Assembly (NCBI GenBank): GCA_903858275.1
Contig: CAIOIC010000109.1
Span: forward strand, 24,988 to 88,987
Length of the DNA: 64,000 nt
Source of the DNA: an uncultured Verrucomicrobia subdivision 3 bacterium
Lineage (GTDB): Bacteria; Verrucomicrobiota; Verrucomicrobiia; Limisphaerales; UBA11358
Reading direction: 5' to 3'
Shown one piece after another: positions 63,700-64,000 of the stretch (position 1 is the first letter of the stretch; every line of letters starts with the position of its first letter). The notes under the pieces were generated by a model. It was given only the letters and a program-made list of their open reading frames with translations, did not search any database and was not told the DNA's origin. A program made the position numbers and the translations under genes.

Positions 63700-64000
63700 T
63701 CAAGGCATCGAGTGCGGCGGCGTGACCGAGCTGCCGAGGGTGCAGGTGATGGACGGCGAGGTGCCAACCGTGGCATAGTTGTAGTCGCCTCCTGCAGGGC
63801 AAGGCGGAAGGCTGTTTGCCCCGTTCAGCTTAATGTAGGGCGTGACATCAGCCAGCACGGGCTGGTAGCCAGTGGTCTTCTTGGCTTCCAAGGCATACTG
63901 GTTCACGGCCGCGTCCAACTGACGCATGTTGTTGATGCAGGCATTGGCCTGCGAGGTGGCGCGCGCTTTCACGAAGTTCGGGATCGCAATCGCCGCCAAC
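63700..64000 (-). CDS. Prepilin-like protein, C-terminal part (cut by window edge)
   Basis: The last 99 codons of a minus-strand gene that begins beyond 64000. It reads LAAIAIPNFVKARATSQANACINNMRQLDAAVNQYALEAKK, the end of the type IV pilin/pseudopilin helix and the following segment, then a GspG-like tail with PPCPAGGDYNYATVGTSPSITC, which contains two cysteines that could form a disulphide. The prepilin cleavage site is outside the window. It is likely an assembly subunit of a type II secretion or type IV pilus system. Confidence 0.85.
   Translation of the reverse strand, partial: LAAIAIPNFVKARATSQANACINNMRQLDAAVNQYALEAKKTTGYQPVLADVTPYIKLNGANSLPPCPAGGDYNYATVGTSPSITCTLGSSVTPPHSMP

Overview
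The window looks like a chromosome segment from a member of the Verrucomicrobiota, probably near the Pedosphaera/Limisphaera group. This is inferred from gene content and style, not from a marker-gene search. The pointers are PEP-CTERM sorting tails (VPEP followed by a hydrophobic segment and a basic end), DUF1080 and large secreted carbohydrate-active proteins, prepilin-like proteins ending in an FADGHV-type motif, a futalosine-type menaquinone gene (mqnD), a PPi-type phosphofructokinase, and secreted proteins with the [14 protein letters not shown] C-terminal module. Most of the window is ordinary core chromosome with moderately high GC. No tRNA, rRNA, CRISPR array, phage module or intact transposase was seen.

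Layout. 1-1300: the pyrF tail, a small monooxygenase and a DUF1080 lipoprotein. 1487-5983 (minus): fatty-acid genes fabD, fabG, acpP and fabF, with an unexplained 1.1-kb structured non-coding gap between fabD and fabG. 6136-12537 (plus): Dabb protein, mqnD, a glutaredoxin behind a perfect palindrome, panC, a GH29-like fucosidase and nadB. 12584-17142: a sugar nucleotidyltransferase, a PEP-CTERM protein, thiE, a PPi-type phosphofructokinase and gmhB. 17228-24747: glmS followed by a 5.6-kb block bounded by a perfect 84-bp duplication of the glmS 3' end. The block carries an MFS, creatininase-like, enolase-superfamily, SDR and unknown-protein operon, with a broken gene at each edge. 24924-29359: secreted beta-helix protein, esterase and metallophosphoesterase. 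29385-35604: recG, small envelope proteins, a GT39-type membrane protein and guaA. 35607-36290: an IS4-type transposase remnant fused in frame to a PEP-CTERM tail. 36691-42479: ABC-F ATPase, phosphoesterase, DEAD-box helicase with a coupled small protein, and a lipoprotein. 42544-45639 (minus): rpmH-rnpA-yidD-yidC-jag. 45817-50626: a conserved protein of unknown function, GH16 enzyme, zinc-ribbon protein, HAD phosphatase, lipoate-ligase-like protein and nth. 50701-60955 (minus): EF-hand membrane protein, KamA-type radical SAM enzyme, secreted proteins, parvulin, serA and mdh. 61090-63400: a cobalamin riboswitch with a terminator, then a secreted protein and a protein joining a cysteine-rich CWC-like domain to a type II pseudopilin. 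63700-64000: the tail of another pilin-like gene.

Main points for a second look: (1) the glmS-tail duplication bounding a catabolic island with no integrase; (2) the B12-riboswitch-controlled secreted protein/CWC-pseudopilin pair with no B12 synthesis or transport gene in sight; (3) a long inverted repeat placed 1-12 bp in front of the start codons of fabD, thiE and the lipoate-ligase gene, always in the same orientation, with one copy also encoding the Nth C-terminus; (4) a palindromic repeat carried in frame inside recG; (5) the transposase/PEP-CTERM chimera.
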